Shown here piece after piece: positions 22,680 through 32,791 of a stretch of 64,000 nucleotides of DNA (its first letter is position 1; the number at the start of each line of letters is the position of its first letter). This stretch comes from Chrysoporthe austroafricana. Lineage: Eukaryota > Ascomycota > Sordariomycetes > Diaporthales > Cryphonectriaceae. Both the position numbers and the translations under genes were made by a program. The stretch covers positions 4,471,583-4,535,582 of the forward strand of contig JYIP02000002.1 of the NCBI GenBank assembly GCA_001051155.2, read 5' to 3'. The notes beneath the pieces were generated by a model. That model searched no databases and was not told the origin of the DNA. It saw only the letters and a program-made list of their open reading frames with translations.

Positions 22680-23731
22680 CTAAGGGCTCAACCTCTCTAG
22701 CGTCCAGCTCTCCTCTTCCCCGGCCACGCGCTCATACACAAACCGGTCATGCAGTCTATTTTCCCTGCCCTGCCAAAACTCGACCCTCTCGGGAACGATC
22801 CTCAGCCCGCCCCAGAACTCCGGCACGGGGATCTCCTCGGTCCCCTCGAACTTCTCCTCCGCCTCCCTGACCCAGCCCTCCAGCATCTTCCGCCCGTCGT
22901 CGTCACCCCCCTCGCCGGGCAGCGGCCGCAGCACCGCGCTCTGCCGGCTCGCCCACGCCCCGACGCGGCTGCCGCGGACGCGCGTGTCGAAGTACCGCTG
23001 GCTCTCCTCCCGCGGGAGCCGTTCCGCGCGGCCCTCAACGCGGACCTGCCGCTCCATCGCCTCCCACCAGAACACGAGGCTCGCCCACCCGTTCGTCGCC
23101 AGGTCGCGCGCCTTGCCGCTCGTCCCGAAGTTGGAGTACACCACGAACCCGCGCGCGTCCAGCTCCTTCATGTACACGACGCGCGCGCTCACGCGCCCCG
23201 ACGGGAGCTGCGCCGTCGACAGCGTGCACGTCTCCGGGTGCGCGATGGCGGGGGGCGGCTGCTGCTGCTGGCTGCTGCTGGTGCTGCTGGTGCTAGTGGA
23301 GGCGTCGCCGTTGGGCGGCGCCGGCCGCCGGTAGGACTGCGCCGCGCCGAACCACGCGTGGAACTGCGTGATGGGGCTGTGCGCGTCCAGGTCCCGCCGG
23401 TGCAGGCCGCCCGAGCCCTCGTGCTGGGTGAACTGCTCGGCGCGGGTGTTTTGCGCCGCGCCGGCGGGCGCGACTGGGAGACGGTGTTAGCATCCAGGAG
23501 ATACGAGCTCTAGGGGCGAGAGGGACAAATATGGTGTTGCCCTCCCGGACCTGGAGAAGGGGACGGAGGAAGGCGTCGCGGTGGCGTGTGGTACAAGCCC
23601 TGCGGTCATGACTGAGGTGACCTTGCACCGTCACACGCTGTACGCACCGGGGTTGGACTGGGTCTGTGGGACGTACATATGAGTTTCTCCGATTTCGCCT
23701 GGTGAAGGGCCATCTTGTGTACTGCAGACAT
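22680..23731 (-). CDS. pdx3: Pyridoxamine/pyridoxine 5'-phosphate oxidase Pdx3
   Basis: Exons 23677-23731 and 22680-23473 give 282 residues. The 203-base intron (T|GTACGT ... TGCTAAC ... CCCAG) joins SEKLI to FAPAGAAQNTRAEQF, which restores the conserved KLIFAP start of fungal Pdx3. Later motifs: SPITQFHAWFGAAQ, ETCTLSTAQLPSGRVSARVV (FMN site), GFVVYSNFGTSGKARDLATN, ERQVRVEG and EFWQGRENRLHDR at the C-terminus. The enzyme uses FMN and oxygen to make pyridoxal 5'-phosphate in the cytosol. Oddity: a Ser/Gln/Pro-rich insertion (residues about 55-90, with four Gln) precedes the first FMN-binding strand. A second in-frame ATG at 23713 could also start the protein. Confidence 0.92.
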
Positions 23732-24649
23732 GAGGCGACCGCGGAGTAGGGAGGCTGCTGCTGGGCGGGCGGACTGCATGAAGGTTGTCGGTCGGTCAGC
23801 TGAGCGTCTTTTACAGCACGAGTTCCTGCTGTTCGACGTTGTATGAGTCGATGACGGGAGACGATCACGAGAGAGGATCCACAGCGGTCGGCGTGCCGCC
23901 TGGCGCCGTCGGTGGCTGGAATCGATCGTCCCACCGCTGAACGAAAATCTGCACGCGGCCGGCGGGCGCAGACGTTCGTTGGAGTGCTTTCTAGCGCGAG
24001 AGACTAAATACGAAGGGTCATCACGGCGGAGGCGAGGGCGCTATCCAAGACGTCGCTGGTGATTTGAGACCAGCTCAACTCGCCCCCCGTAGCGTCATAG
24101 GGCTGCGAACCAACCCCAACCCTCTTTCGACTGAACAATGCTGAATGAATCTGGACGCGTGAGAAAAGGGAACCACCGAAGACCAGACGGATTTCTTTTT
24201 TTTTTTTTCTTTCTTTTTTCATGAGTATTAATACTTGTATTAGAGCTGCAGCTATTCGGGGCGCAGTGTACTTTGCAAAGGCGCCTCCACCTCCATTAAA
24301 AAAAAAAGAGAGATGAACGGGACACCGGTGCCGCTGTTGTGATATATGCTTTTCCCCCTCCGGCGTTGCAGTGCAGATCGCCGCCCCGTTCCCGAAAAAA
24401 GTTGCCCCAAACAATGATCAATGATCCGGGGTTCACGATGAACCCGACTATCCCAACGCCGCGCTTTCCAAAATCAAGATAAGATCGCTAGGCCGCAGCT
24501 CCACGGGTACCTGCATATACGTATCCACAAGCGGGTGTTTTTTAAGAAAAAAAAAAAAGAAAAAAAGAACCGGGAAAAACAACAACAACGACGATTATCC
24601 AGAGGGCCGGCGTGCAACCCCGAGCCGGCCGCCCCGGGGGGGGCTCAGC
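23732..24649. other. Intergenic, PDX3 promoter and cyclin 3' region
   Basis: 918 bases with several A- or T-rich runs (24197-24221 and 24546-24567, and A8 near 24300). No gene seen. Confidence 0.5.
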
Positions 24650-25634
24650 TCAGGGCGCGCCCAGCTCCCTCACCGCCTCCTCGGTCGGCGTGTCGACAGG
24701 CGTGAGCGAGAAGCCCAGCCCCAGCACGGCCTGGCCGGCAGCGACGCCGGGCCGCACGGGGACGCTGACGGAGCGGGCGTGACCAGCGGCGTCGGGCTTG
24801 GGGTTGGGCGCTTGGGCGGCGGCGGTGCGGGCGGCGCGGAGCAGCTCCCTCTCGCGCAGGGCGGCCTGGCCGGCGCGGCGCATGTCGGCGAGGGCGTCGT
24901 CGAGGATGTCGCGCTCGCAGAGCGGCAGGATGCGATAGCCGAGGTGCTCCATGACGCAGCGCTCGGTGGCGTTGAGCTGGTCGCAGGTCCACAGGCCGCG
25001 GCCCCAGTCGGCGGCGAAGTACTGCGCGGGCTCCTGGCAGTCCTCGGTGAACTTGAAGGCGATGACGAGGGCGGCGAGGATGACGAGCTCCGGGTGGACC
25101 GAGTCGATGTGCGCGATCAGCGACGCCGCCGCCGACGTGATGGTGTGCCGCTTGCTGGGCGCGGGCGCCGCGAGCGGCAGCGTCACGCGCCACTTGCGCG
25201 CGAACTTGGCGTCCAGCGAGTCGAGGATGCACACGGCCAGCGCGATCGTCTCGAGCGGCAGGGCGGCCCGCCGCAGGATCGCCTGCACGAGGGAGACGGA
25301 CGGCGGCGTGACGGAGGCCGACGGCGGGTGGAGGTTGACGAGGTGGACGGCCGGTCCTGTGTACGCGCCAAGTATTATGATTAGTAAGAGTGCTGCAGCA
25401 CACGAGGCGAACGGTGAGGGAAAACGGCGGCGAAAACATACCTAACAGGTCCGGGTCGACGGTCTCGTCCACCTCGCCGAGGACGGGGCTGCAGGAGACG
25501 GAGTTCCTGCAGGAGGGCGGTGGGGTCGGGAGGTTCGACAAGGGCTTGTAGGTCTTGGAGAAGTACTCAAAGTCGAAATCGTCGTCGTCGACGACATCAC
25601 GGGGCGGGCCAACCTTAGGGCTGTACGACGCCAT
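24650..25634 (-). CDS. Pho85-type (Pcl) cyclin
   Basis: Exons 25442-25634 and 24650-25356 (85-base intron, GTATGT...ACACAG) give 299 residues. An acidic, Pro-rich N-terminus (FDFEYFSKTYKPLSNLPTPP) leads into PAVHLVNLHPPSASVTPPS. The cyclin box follows: AILRRAALPLETIALAVCIL, LVILAALVIAFKFTEDCQEP, YFAADWGRGLWTCDQLNATE, HLGYRILPLCERDILDDALA. This pattern fits fungal Pcl1/Pas1-like cyclins that bind the CDK Pho85, acting in cell-cycle entry or morphogenesis. The tail is Ala/Pro-rich. ATG 25634 is chosen; a longer frame reads through a (GCT)n run that I take as 5' untranslated. It has about 4.6 kb of gene-free DNA upstream. Confidence 0.88.
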
Positions 25635-26728
25635 GGCTGCTGCTGCTGCTGCTGCGGGCGGGATGGGTACTCTCCTCTCTCTCTTTGTCTTTCTCTCCTC
25701 TCGTCTTTCTTCTTCTCCCAGGCACGCAGGGGTTTCTTCTTCTATCAAAAGCTACGGGACAAACGAGCGTGGTCGCAGCACACGAGCCGGTGTTTCGAGA
25801 GAGGTGGGATGGAGGGGGGGAGGGGAGGGCGAGGCTCATGTTCTTGTTTCCTCTGGGCCGGATCCCCTGTCCCCTTTTTATCCAGACGCGGGTGCGGCGA
25901 GCTGGTTTGCGCGCTGCTGGAAGAGAGAGAGTGAGAGGGATTCGGGAATTCACCGCCAAGTCCCAATCTCAAGGGCTGGTCAGGCCAGTCAATATGCGGA
26001 TCTGTGGGGTGCGTCGAGGGGGATCCACAATATACGAGGCCCTGCGCCCGGGCAAGGAAGGGGGTGGTTCTGTTGTAGTAGCAGGAGTAGAAGTAGTAGT
26101 GTATGCGTCTCTCTTGCGGTTCCCGCAGGCGCCCGCTCAGCTCGTGGCACACTATGCAGGAGGGCGACGCCCTGTCAGCCGCCGCCGATGGGACAGAGGG
26201 CTGATATGTAAGTGTGAGATGTCGGTTTTTTTTTTGCGGCAGGTAAGATGAGATTTCCGTATGGGACGAGCTGCAGGGAGGTCGTCAGCCGCCACAGACA
26301 GACAGAGCCGGCGGAACTGCCGTCGAGGGGCGGTTACTTTTGTGCTCTTTTTGGGTATGTCGCTCGCGAAGAACGGGCGCTGGCCTTTGTCTCTCTTTGC
26401 TGTAGAGTATGGTTGTCCCCACAGCTGTGTTGTGTGACCGAGGGGGGGGGGCCCGATGCGACTCGGAGAGGACTCTTGAGGATCCTGTATGTAAGTGTCA
26501 CGCGACCACCCGCAGGTTAACGACGGAGCGGTGCGCAGCGTTCAGACGGTGTGGGAGGAGCCGCAGGGAGAGGACAAGCCCAGCCGACAACAGCGAGGAG
26601 ACGGATAGGAAGAGCCGAGGAGGTGGGAGGATCTCAGGAGGCGCGAGCCAGGCCGGCAGGGCAGCTGCGGTGGGAGGAGAGATATATAACAAAGCGGCGT
26701 CCCCCGTCCCGAGGGGAGAGAGCGAGCG

Positions 26729-26731
26729 ACA

Positions 26732-26762
<31 letters not shown>
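26729..26762. repeat. (AC)n-(AG)n microsatellite
   Basis: About ten AC dinucleotides run directly into about seven AG dinucleotides. Confidence 0.9.
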
Positions 26763-27711
26763 CGAGGGAAAGCCTGGCCGTGCGAGCGATGACAGCGGCT
26801 TGTCGGGAGGTTGGTTGGTGGATTGGCGTGATTTTGCATGTGGTTGGCAGGCGAAGATGGTGCCCAGGCTGCCCAGGATGCCCCGAGTTGGCGTGCTTGG
26901 CCCTTGATGACGGAGCCTCCCCTGAAATATTGCGTGCGGGCTGCAGGAGGGCGATGCAAGCCGGTCAGTAGTCAGTCAGTCAGTCAGCTGGTCCAGCTAG
27001 CCAGCCAGCCAGTTCATGCGCGAGACTATGTAGTAGTAGCAGCAGCAGTCCTGCAGGATATGTATGTGCCTCCTCCTCCTCCTCCGAGACGGCGCGGCGA
27101 GGGAGGTCAACAAAGGGCCCTTTCAAGAGCCGCGGCCGCCCCCTGGGCCACAGCCTCGGGCCTGGCCGGGCGGTTTCTGGGTGAGCATCGCTCCCCTGCC
27201 CTGCCTGGGCGCCCACTCGTTTCGTTTGTCCACCCTCTCCCCGCCGCCGCGGGTCGGGCGAGGCTGTGTACGGGCGGGCAGAGGCTGTCGCATCGCAGAT
27301 CTGCCAATGCCCAGCAAGGCCTGGAGGCGCACCCCGAAGCCGATCGATCCCGCGCGCGCGGCACGTAGTTGAAGGCGTAGAGGCGGTGAAAACTGATAGT
27401 ATGCCGTACTACTAGGCAGTAGTAGTCGTAGTAGTAGTATGACTGATGACTGTGTGTTACATCAAAGAAAGACGGTGGGGGGGCTTGGTCGGGCTGGTGG
27501 TGGTGCCCGGCAGAGACGTCTGGTGGCGCCCCAGGGACGCGGTGGTGGATTTTTTGTGGTGGGCCAAGCTTCTCTCGCCTGAAACAAAGAATAACGGCGG
27601 CCCGTCCGGTCGACTAGCCACGAAGGGCCATCAAAGCCTGGGGGCTTGCTCCGCGACTAGGACGGACGCGGAGGATGACGGCGTCCTGCTGTTGCGAGCT
27701 GGGCTTACGGG

Positions 27712-27736
27712 CCATGGCCATGGCCATGGCCATGGC
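27712..27736. repeat. CCATGG hexanucleotide tandem repeat
   Basis: Four perfect copies of the palindromic hexamer CCATGG in tandem. Confidence 0.9.
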
Positions 27737-29792
27737 AGGTGAGCAGGAGTGAGCTACGCGGAAACGTGGTGGCCGCGCCCGCAGGCCGCATTCATTCATT
27801 CATTCAGGCTCGAGCCCTTCATGCTCGTCTCAAGCCACCGTGGGGACCCCATCTCTCTCGTCTGTCCGTGTCCAGCTCTGGTCCGGCGCTGATCCAGCCC
27901 CGATCCAGCCCAGGCGCAGGAGGGGGAGGGGCACTATGGTAGGGAGGAGGACAAGGCCAGGCTGGCGTCAGGGCGCGGATGGGTTCCGTACGGTAACATC
28001 ATCATCATCATCATCACCATTGCTGCGGCTGGGGTGTGTGCATAGTCAGTTTTCTGTGCGACTCGATCGCGTGCGGCCCCTCCCGGCACCTCTCGGAATT
28101 TTTTTCTTTCTTCTTCTGACCGGAAGGAATCCAGGCCCGTGAGGCCTTGGTCCTGCGCGGCTCGTATCCAGGCATGGACTGGCTGGCCTCCTGCAGGTGC
28201 TGCTGTGTGTGGTAGTGGTGTGGTGGAGCGCTGCAGGTTCCTCCCGCCGTTGAAGCAGGTATATAATACTATGCAGCCTGCTGCAGCCAGCAGCCAGGTC
28301 CGTCCAGTCCAGGGGGGGGGGGCACAGCGCAGGGGCACATCGTGCGCGGCCAGGACTGAGTAGGCAACTGGCTGTGCCCAAGTAATTAATGCTGGTGCAG
28401 GTTAATTACTTACAATACATAGGACTTACGTACAGCCCAGTAGGGGCGGCGACCCGCACCTATCAGGAGATGATGTCGGCGCAACGGGTCTCTCGGCAGA
28501 TCGAGATTTGATTCCTCCTCGCTCGCTCCTCGCTCTCGCATTGTCTCCTTTCTCTCTCTATGTGTATATGTGTCAAGAAAGAAAAAGGGAAAAAAAAAAA
28601 AAAAACCTGTCTCGGTCTAAGCCCCCCCTGAGGGAGGGACGGCACATCCGCCTCGTCCGGATCTTCTCTCCTGGCAGACGAGGGTTCCCCGGACGGCGCG
28701 CCCACCACGATCATCGCGCCCTGCAGCTCGCTGCATCGGCGGGGACCCCCCACGGCCCCTGGCGGCGATCTGCGAAGGGCCATTGGCGGCCCTGGGGACC
28801 TGCCAGCAGCTCATCTCCCTCCTGTCCTCTGGAGGGGGAGGGGAGACGCCAGCGAGGAGGGGCCGTGATATTTTAACCCACTCTGCGGATGTAACCTGCT
28901 ACCATAGTACGTATGTACTCTGTAGTACGAAGTCATGCCGATGAGCCGGTCCCCCTTCCAGCCAGCCTGGCAGCCGCATTGCGACGCCCACGCGCCGTAC
29001 GGCCCATACGCCACCACTCGTAGTAGGGGGACCCGTCTAAGTACACCATTACGAACCTCGTCATCAGCAGCAGCAGCCGCCAGAAAAAGGCACTGCTGCT
29101 GACAAGCCTCGCGGAGCACAGCGCCTGCAGAGAGAGAGAGGCCAGACCGTTCCGGACAAAGCTGCGCAGCCACGCAGCCAGCCCGCTTCCTGTTCCGAGA
29201 AGGACGAGGCGTTGCCCACCTGCGCTGTACGTAGTAGCCCAGCCGCTGCCAGATCCGGCACGGCCGGGACGCAGGTCGTCCGTACTAGCGAGTAGTAGAC
29301 TGCAATGTCGTGCATGCTGCAGCTAGCTAGCTACCCAGCCAGACACCCAGCCAGCACCAGTATCGGCACCAGCACCAGCAGCGCGGCTCGCCACGAACCA
29401 TCTCACCCCTCCGTCCCACCACCCAGCCTCCCTCCCTCCCTGCTGGGGGCCAGACGGCCCTGTCTGTCCGCAGCCCGTCTCACTGGTCGTATATCCTCTC
29501 ACCGGATCTTCTCGTGCGGTCGCACGGCCGGGGGACCATTTGCGAACCTCAGCGGCGCCGAGCCCGATAGCTTCGACGGCTCGGCCAGGCGGTCAGGAGG
29601 AGGAGGAGGGGCGAACGAGAGAGGGGTGGCTCGTTTATCACCCCATCCACTCGCCTGCGGCCGCGAGGCGAGCTGCTGCTGCTCTGCGCCCCCCTTTGTG
29701 TGTCCCGAAGACACACATTCCTAGTAAACGCGGCCGCACACCAACCAGCCCAGCTCCTGGCGGACAGGTAGGTGTTGCGGTCAGCAGCCCTT

Positions 29793-29824
<32 letters not shown>
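29793..29824. repeat. (CGG)n trinucleotide repeat
   Basis: About ten uninterrupted CGG units in the noncoding spacer. Confidence 0.9.
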
Positions 29825-29828
<4 letters not shown>

Positions 29829-30234
29829 CGGCCGCCAAGCGCTGAGGACGTTCCGCCGGCGTGGCTAGTGCTATTCATCGCCGCAGGGCGGCTGGAGGGG
29901 TGGCCAGATTCTCCCGCTCTGTCGTTGATTGGTTAGTCCCCCGGGCGTATTTGACGATGCGCTCGCTCGCTGGCAAGAGAATTACCTGGTATGGACATGC
30001 TCTGCGAGGGCAGACGCCGTCCAGAGCCAGAGCGTACTGTAGAGGCCACCGACATGCCAGAGGTGAGATCCGTGGCGCGCGACCCAGCTCACGGCCCAGG
30101 GGCATTTTTTCCATCAAAAATACGAGATATCAGCTATGGCTTGTGCGCCCTCTATTGGTGCTCTTACGCCTACGGCTACTGTGGGTGCGAGCGGCCTCTA
30201 CTATGCGAACATCGAAAAAAGTGCAAAAATAACT

Positions 30235-30328
30235 CTCGGAAACGGGGAGTCGAACCCCGGGCGCACGAGACCTTTGACTGTTGCGACAATCATGAGAGTC
30301 GTGAATGTTACCGCTACACCATATCCGA
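30235..30328 (-). tRNA. tRNA-Glu (anticodon CTC) with intron
   Basis: Read on the minus strand: acceptor TCGGATA pairs with TTTCCGA (one T-T mismatch at 6:67), discriminator G. The D-arm region is TGGTGTAGCGGTAACATT, the anticodon stem CACGA/TCGTG, and the T-arm CGGGG-TTCGACT-CCCCG. The exonic anticodon loop is CTCTCA plus C, giving anticodon CTC (Glu, codon GAG). An insertion of about 23 bases lies one base 3' of the anticodon, the canonical place for a nuclear tRNA intron. Runs of T5 and T6 follow the 3' end on the coding strand, as expected for RNA polymerase III termination. Confidence 0.9.
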
Positions 30329-30406
30329 CGGCAGAACGCTAGTAGAACGTGGTCGTCAAGGCTTTCCAATAGCATTATCAACCAGAAAGGTGGGTAGGGC
30401 CCACCG

Positions 30407-30409
<3 letters not shown>

Positions 30410-30439
<30 letters not shown>

Positions 30440-30468
30440 NGGTTTTTTTTTTTTTTTTTTTTTTTTTT
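30410..30468. other. Poly-T run with assembly gap (N)
   Basis: A T30 run, an N at 30440, GG, then a further T26. This is a single unresolved base standing for a gap of unknown true length. It lies between the tRNA and the 3' end of the next gene. Confidence 0.9.
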
Positions 30469-30547
30469 CTTTCCTTTCTCTTTAGTAATTATTATATTTT
30501 CTTTTTTTACCTTCTTCTTTCGTCCTCCCTGTCCAGACCCACCTCCG

Positions 30548-32791
30548 TCAGCCCTGGCCCTCGTCCTCCGCCTCGCTCAGCTGGGACCTCCGCAGAGACC
30601 ACCTCGACGCCGAGACCGCCTGCTTGCGCGCCATGTACGCGAGGAATGGCCAGTGCCCGTCGTCGCCCTCGCCCGGCGCCGGCGGCAGCGGCATCGACAG
30701 CCGCGGGTGCGTCCCCATCGGCGACACCGTCACCGCGGTGCGCGGCTCCTGCGACTCCACGGGCGACACGAACGCGGGCTCCGGCTCGGGCCCCTCGATG
30801 ACCGGGTGGATCGACTCCCGGGCCTGCGGGGACCGCAGCAGCGCTGGGACGCCCAGCGCTGGTGCGCTGGTGGGGGCAGGGGCGGGGGCGGGGGCGCCGG
30901 CCACCGCCTTCTGCGGCGATGCGGGTGGTGATACTGGTGACACCGGCGCGTCGACCCTGCGGTCTAGCGCCTCGAGCACCGGCTGGAACGTCTTGCTCGG
31001 CAGCGCCCTCTGCGCGATGAGCGCCGCCAGCTGCGGGTCCAGCGGCGTAACGGGCGTGTACGGCGTATCGGGCCCGTCGGGGCCGGGCGACGAGGCCGGG
31101 CGCGCGGGGGGGCCCGCGTCCTGACCCTCGCCCTGGCCCTCGCCCCGGCCCTCGCCCCCGCCCGCGCCGGCGCCGCTACTGCCCACGGGCGCCGCCGGCG
31201 CAAGCAGCACCGGGCTCGACGTGATGCGCAGCGACCCCGTCGCCAGCCGCCGGCCGTTGGGCAGCAGCACGTCGCCCGCCGCCGGCCGGGCCTGCGGCGG
31301 GCCCGGGTACGCGCCGGCCAGCGCCTGCGTGAGCCGGTCCTGCAGCGTGTTGAGGGACGGCGGGGGCTGGGGCGGCGTCGGGACGGGCGGCCGCTCCGGG
31401 TCCCTGCCCGCCCTGCCGCCCTCGCCGAAGGTCTCGCTCCGCGCCATGTGCAGCGCGCGCGCCGGCGAGTCCCACGCCGGCGAGGAGGCCGCCGCGGCGC
31501 GGCGCACCAGGAACGGCGCGTCCTGCTGCAGGGAGCCCTGGCGCTGGTGCCGGGGCCGGGCGGTGAGGCCGCCGCGCGTCGACTGGATGGTGGACGGCGC
31601 CGACGGCGGCTCGGTCGTTCCGGCCTCGGACCGCGTGTCGTCGGCCTCCTGGACCGGCGTGAGGATCGTGTCGTCCTCCTTCCCCTCCTCCTCCTGCTGC
31701 TGCTGCTGCCGCCCCTCCTCCCCCTTCCCGTCCTCCTCGGGCTGCTGCCCCTCGCCGCCGCCGGCCGGCCGGGCCCCCGCGGCGTCCCCTCCGCCCTGCG
31801 CCCCCGCCGCCGCGGGCCACTTCCTCCGCGGCCGCCCCAGCAGGCTCTGGATCAGCTCGACGTTCTCGAACTCGCCGCGGCCCTGCGCCCACCACGACGC
31901 GCGGCCCTCGCGCCGCCGCCGGTCCTCCTCGCGCACGCCCACGGCCGCCACCCCGAACTCCAGGAATCCCCGCAGCCGCGCCGTGGCCGCCAGCACGGCG
32001 CTGTGCAGCTCCGTCAGCGCCAGCGTCCACGAGAACAGCTCCTCGGCCGTGAGCCCGCCGCCCCCGCCGCCGCCGCCCGCGGGCCCGGGCTCTGGCGAGG
32101 GCGGGGTCGGGCCGTCCGTCCGCCGCCGCCGCAGCAGGATCTTCGGGGGCTTCACGATCGCCGAGAGCGAGGACCGCTGTCCTGCCCCCGCCGTCCCAGC
32201 TGCCGGCCACCGGTGCTTCTCCAGGAACGGGCCGAGCTCCGCGGTGGTCCTCGCTGCGAAGGTGATTGCCTCGTTGACGGCCGCCAGCAGCAGGGACCGG
32301 TCGGTATCGGCGCCCTCGCCGTCTCCCTCGCCGGCAGCGGCAGGCGGCGTCCTCTCCTCCAACCGGGCAAGGTTGTCGTTCCGCAGGGCGATCAGGATCT
32401 GGGTGTCGTGGCGGATCAGGAGCAGCAGGTTGTAGCAGGCCTGGGCCTCGTCGGCGAAGGAGCTGCGCGCCTCGGTGCCGCGGTCGGAGGACGTGCGCGG
32501 CGCGAGGGTCCGGGCGGCGCTGGCGCTGCCGCCGGAGGAGGAGGACGAGGAGACGGTGGTGGTGCAGGACGTCACGGTCCCCGCGGCGGGGGAGGTGCTC
32601 GCGCGCGGCGGCGGGTGGGTGAGCATCTTGCGCCGGGGTCCGCCGAGGCTCAGCCGGTCTCTCCAGGACTTGTAGGGGGTCCTGTCGGCCCTGGCGTCCT
32701 GCTGGCGGGGATGGGGTAAGGGGTGCTGCTGGTGGTTTTGTTGGTGTAGTTGTTGCTGTTGCTGTTTCTGTTGCTGCTGTTGGGCGCTCAT
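30548..32791 (-). CDS. Large disordered protein with a helical fungal domain, function unknown
   Basis: ATG 32791 gives 747 residues (MSAQQQQQKQQQQQ). The frame stays open upstream to 32866 and further, with protein-like sequence (LLPPPRTPDEEEEGETARIL) but no ATG, so a 5' exon may be missing. After a poly-Gln start and Ser/Thr-rich stretch, residues about 110-280 form an ordered helical part (DEAQACYNLLLLIRHDTQIL, LTLAL-type helices near TAEELFSWTLALTELHSAVL). The rest is low complexity: Gly/Glu/Gln-rich, then Pro-rich SP/TP motifs, a phosphorylation-prone tail, and a basic end (WSLRRSQLSEAEDEGQG). It may be a fungal signalling scaffold; I do not recognise the family firmly. Confidence 0.7.
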   Translation of the reverse strand: MSAQQQQQKQQQQQLHQQNHQQHPLPHPRQQDARADRTPYKSWRDRLSLGGPRRKMLTHPPPRASTSPAAGTVTSCTTTVSSSSSSGGSASAARTLAPRTSSDRGTEARSSFADEAQACYNLLLLIRHDTQILIALRNDNLARLEERTPPAAAGEGDGEGADTDRSLLLAAVNEAITFAARTTAELGPFLEKHRWPAAGTAGAGQRSSLSAIVKPPKILLRRRRTDGPTPPSPEPGPAGGGGGGGGLTAEELFSWTLALTELHSAVLAATARLRGFLEFGVAAVGVREEDRRRREGRASWWAQGRGEFENVELIQSLLGRPRRKWPAAAGAQGGGDAAGARPAGGGEGQQPEEDGKGEEGRQQQQQEEEGKEDDTILTPVQEADDTRSEAGTTEPPSAPSTIQSTRGGLTARPRHQRQGSLQQDAPFLVRRAAAASSPAWDSPARALHMARSETFGEGGRAGRDPERPPVPTPPQPPPSLNTLQDRLTQALAGAYPGPPQARPAAGDVLLPNGRRLATGSLRITSSPVLLAPAAPVGSSGAGAGGGEGRGEGQGEGQDAGPPARPASSPGPDGPDTPYTPVTPLDPQLAALIAQRALPSKTFQPVLEALDRRVDAPVSPVSPPASPQKAVAGAPAPAPAPTSAPALGVPALLRSPQARESIHPVIEGPEPEPAFVSPVESQEPRTAVTVSPMGTHPRLSMPLPPAPGEGDDGHWPFLAYMARKQAVSASRWSLRRSQLSEAEDEGQG

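Larger units (their letters stand above)
25635..30234. other. Long gene-free spacer upstream of the cyclin, microsatellite-rich
   Basis: About 4.6 kb with no frame that resembles a protein. It is C+G-rich and crowded with simple repeats: (GCT)n at the cyclin start, (AC)n(AG)n near 26729, GTCA near 26971, CCATGG near 27712, ATTC near 27785, ATC near 27996 and GGC near 29793. It may carry an extended promoter or long 5' leader of the cyclin, or an unannotated noncoding RNA; I cannot tell which. Confidence 0.5.

Noticed and set aside
23474..23504. A 31-base intron in PDX3 (GTATCT...CCCAG)
   Set aside because: Too short for fungal splicing; the donor at 23676 restores the conserved KLIFAP sequence and a proper ATG exon.
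22749..23513. Plus-strand frame of 254 residues opposite PDX3
   Set aside because: Shadow; Pro/Arg/Ala/Leu repeat-like noise against a well-conserved enzyme on the minus strand.
25555..26251. Plus-strand frames of about 200 residues at the cyclin 5' end
   Set aside because: Low-complexity Ser/Arg noise crossing simple repeats, no family resemblance, overlapping the cyclin first exon.
31221..32719. Long plus-strand open frames (over 400 residues) opposite the disordered-protein gene
   Set aside because: They are antisense shadows caused by G+C-rich codons; their translations are Arg/Pro/Gly noise, while the minus strand gives ordered helical sequence.
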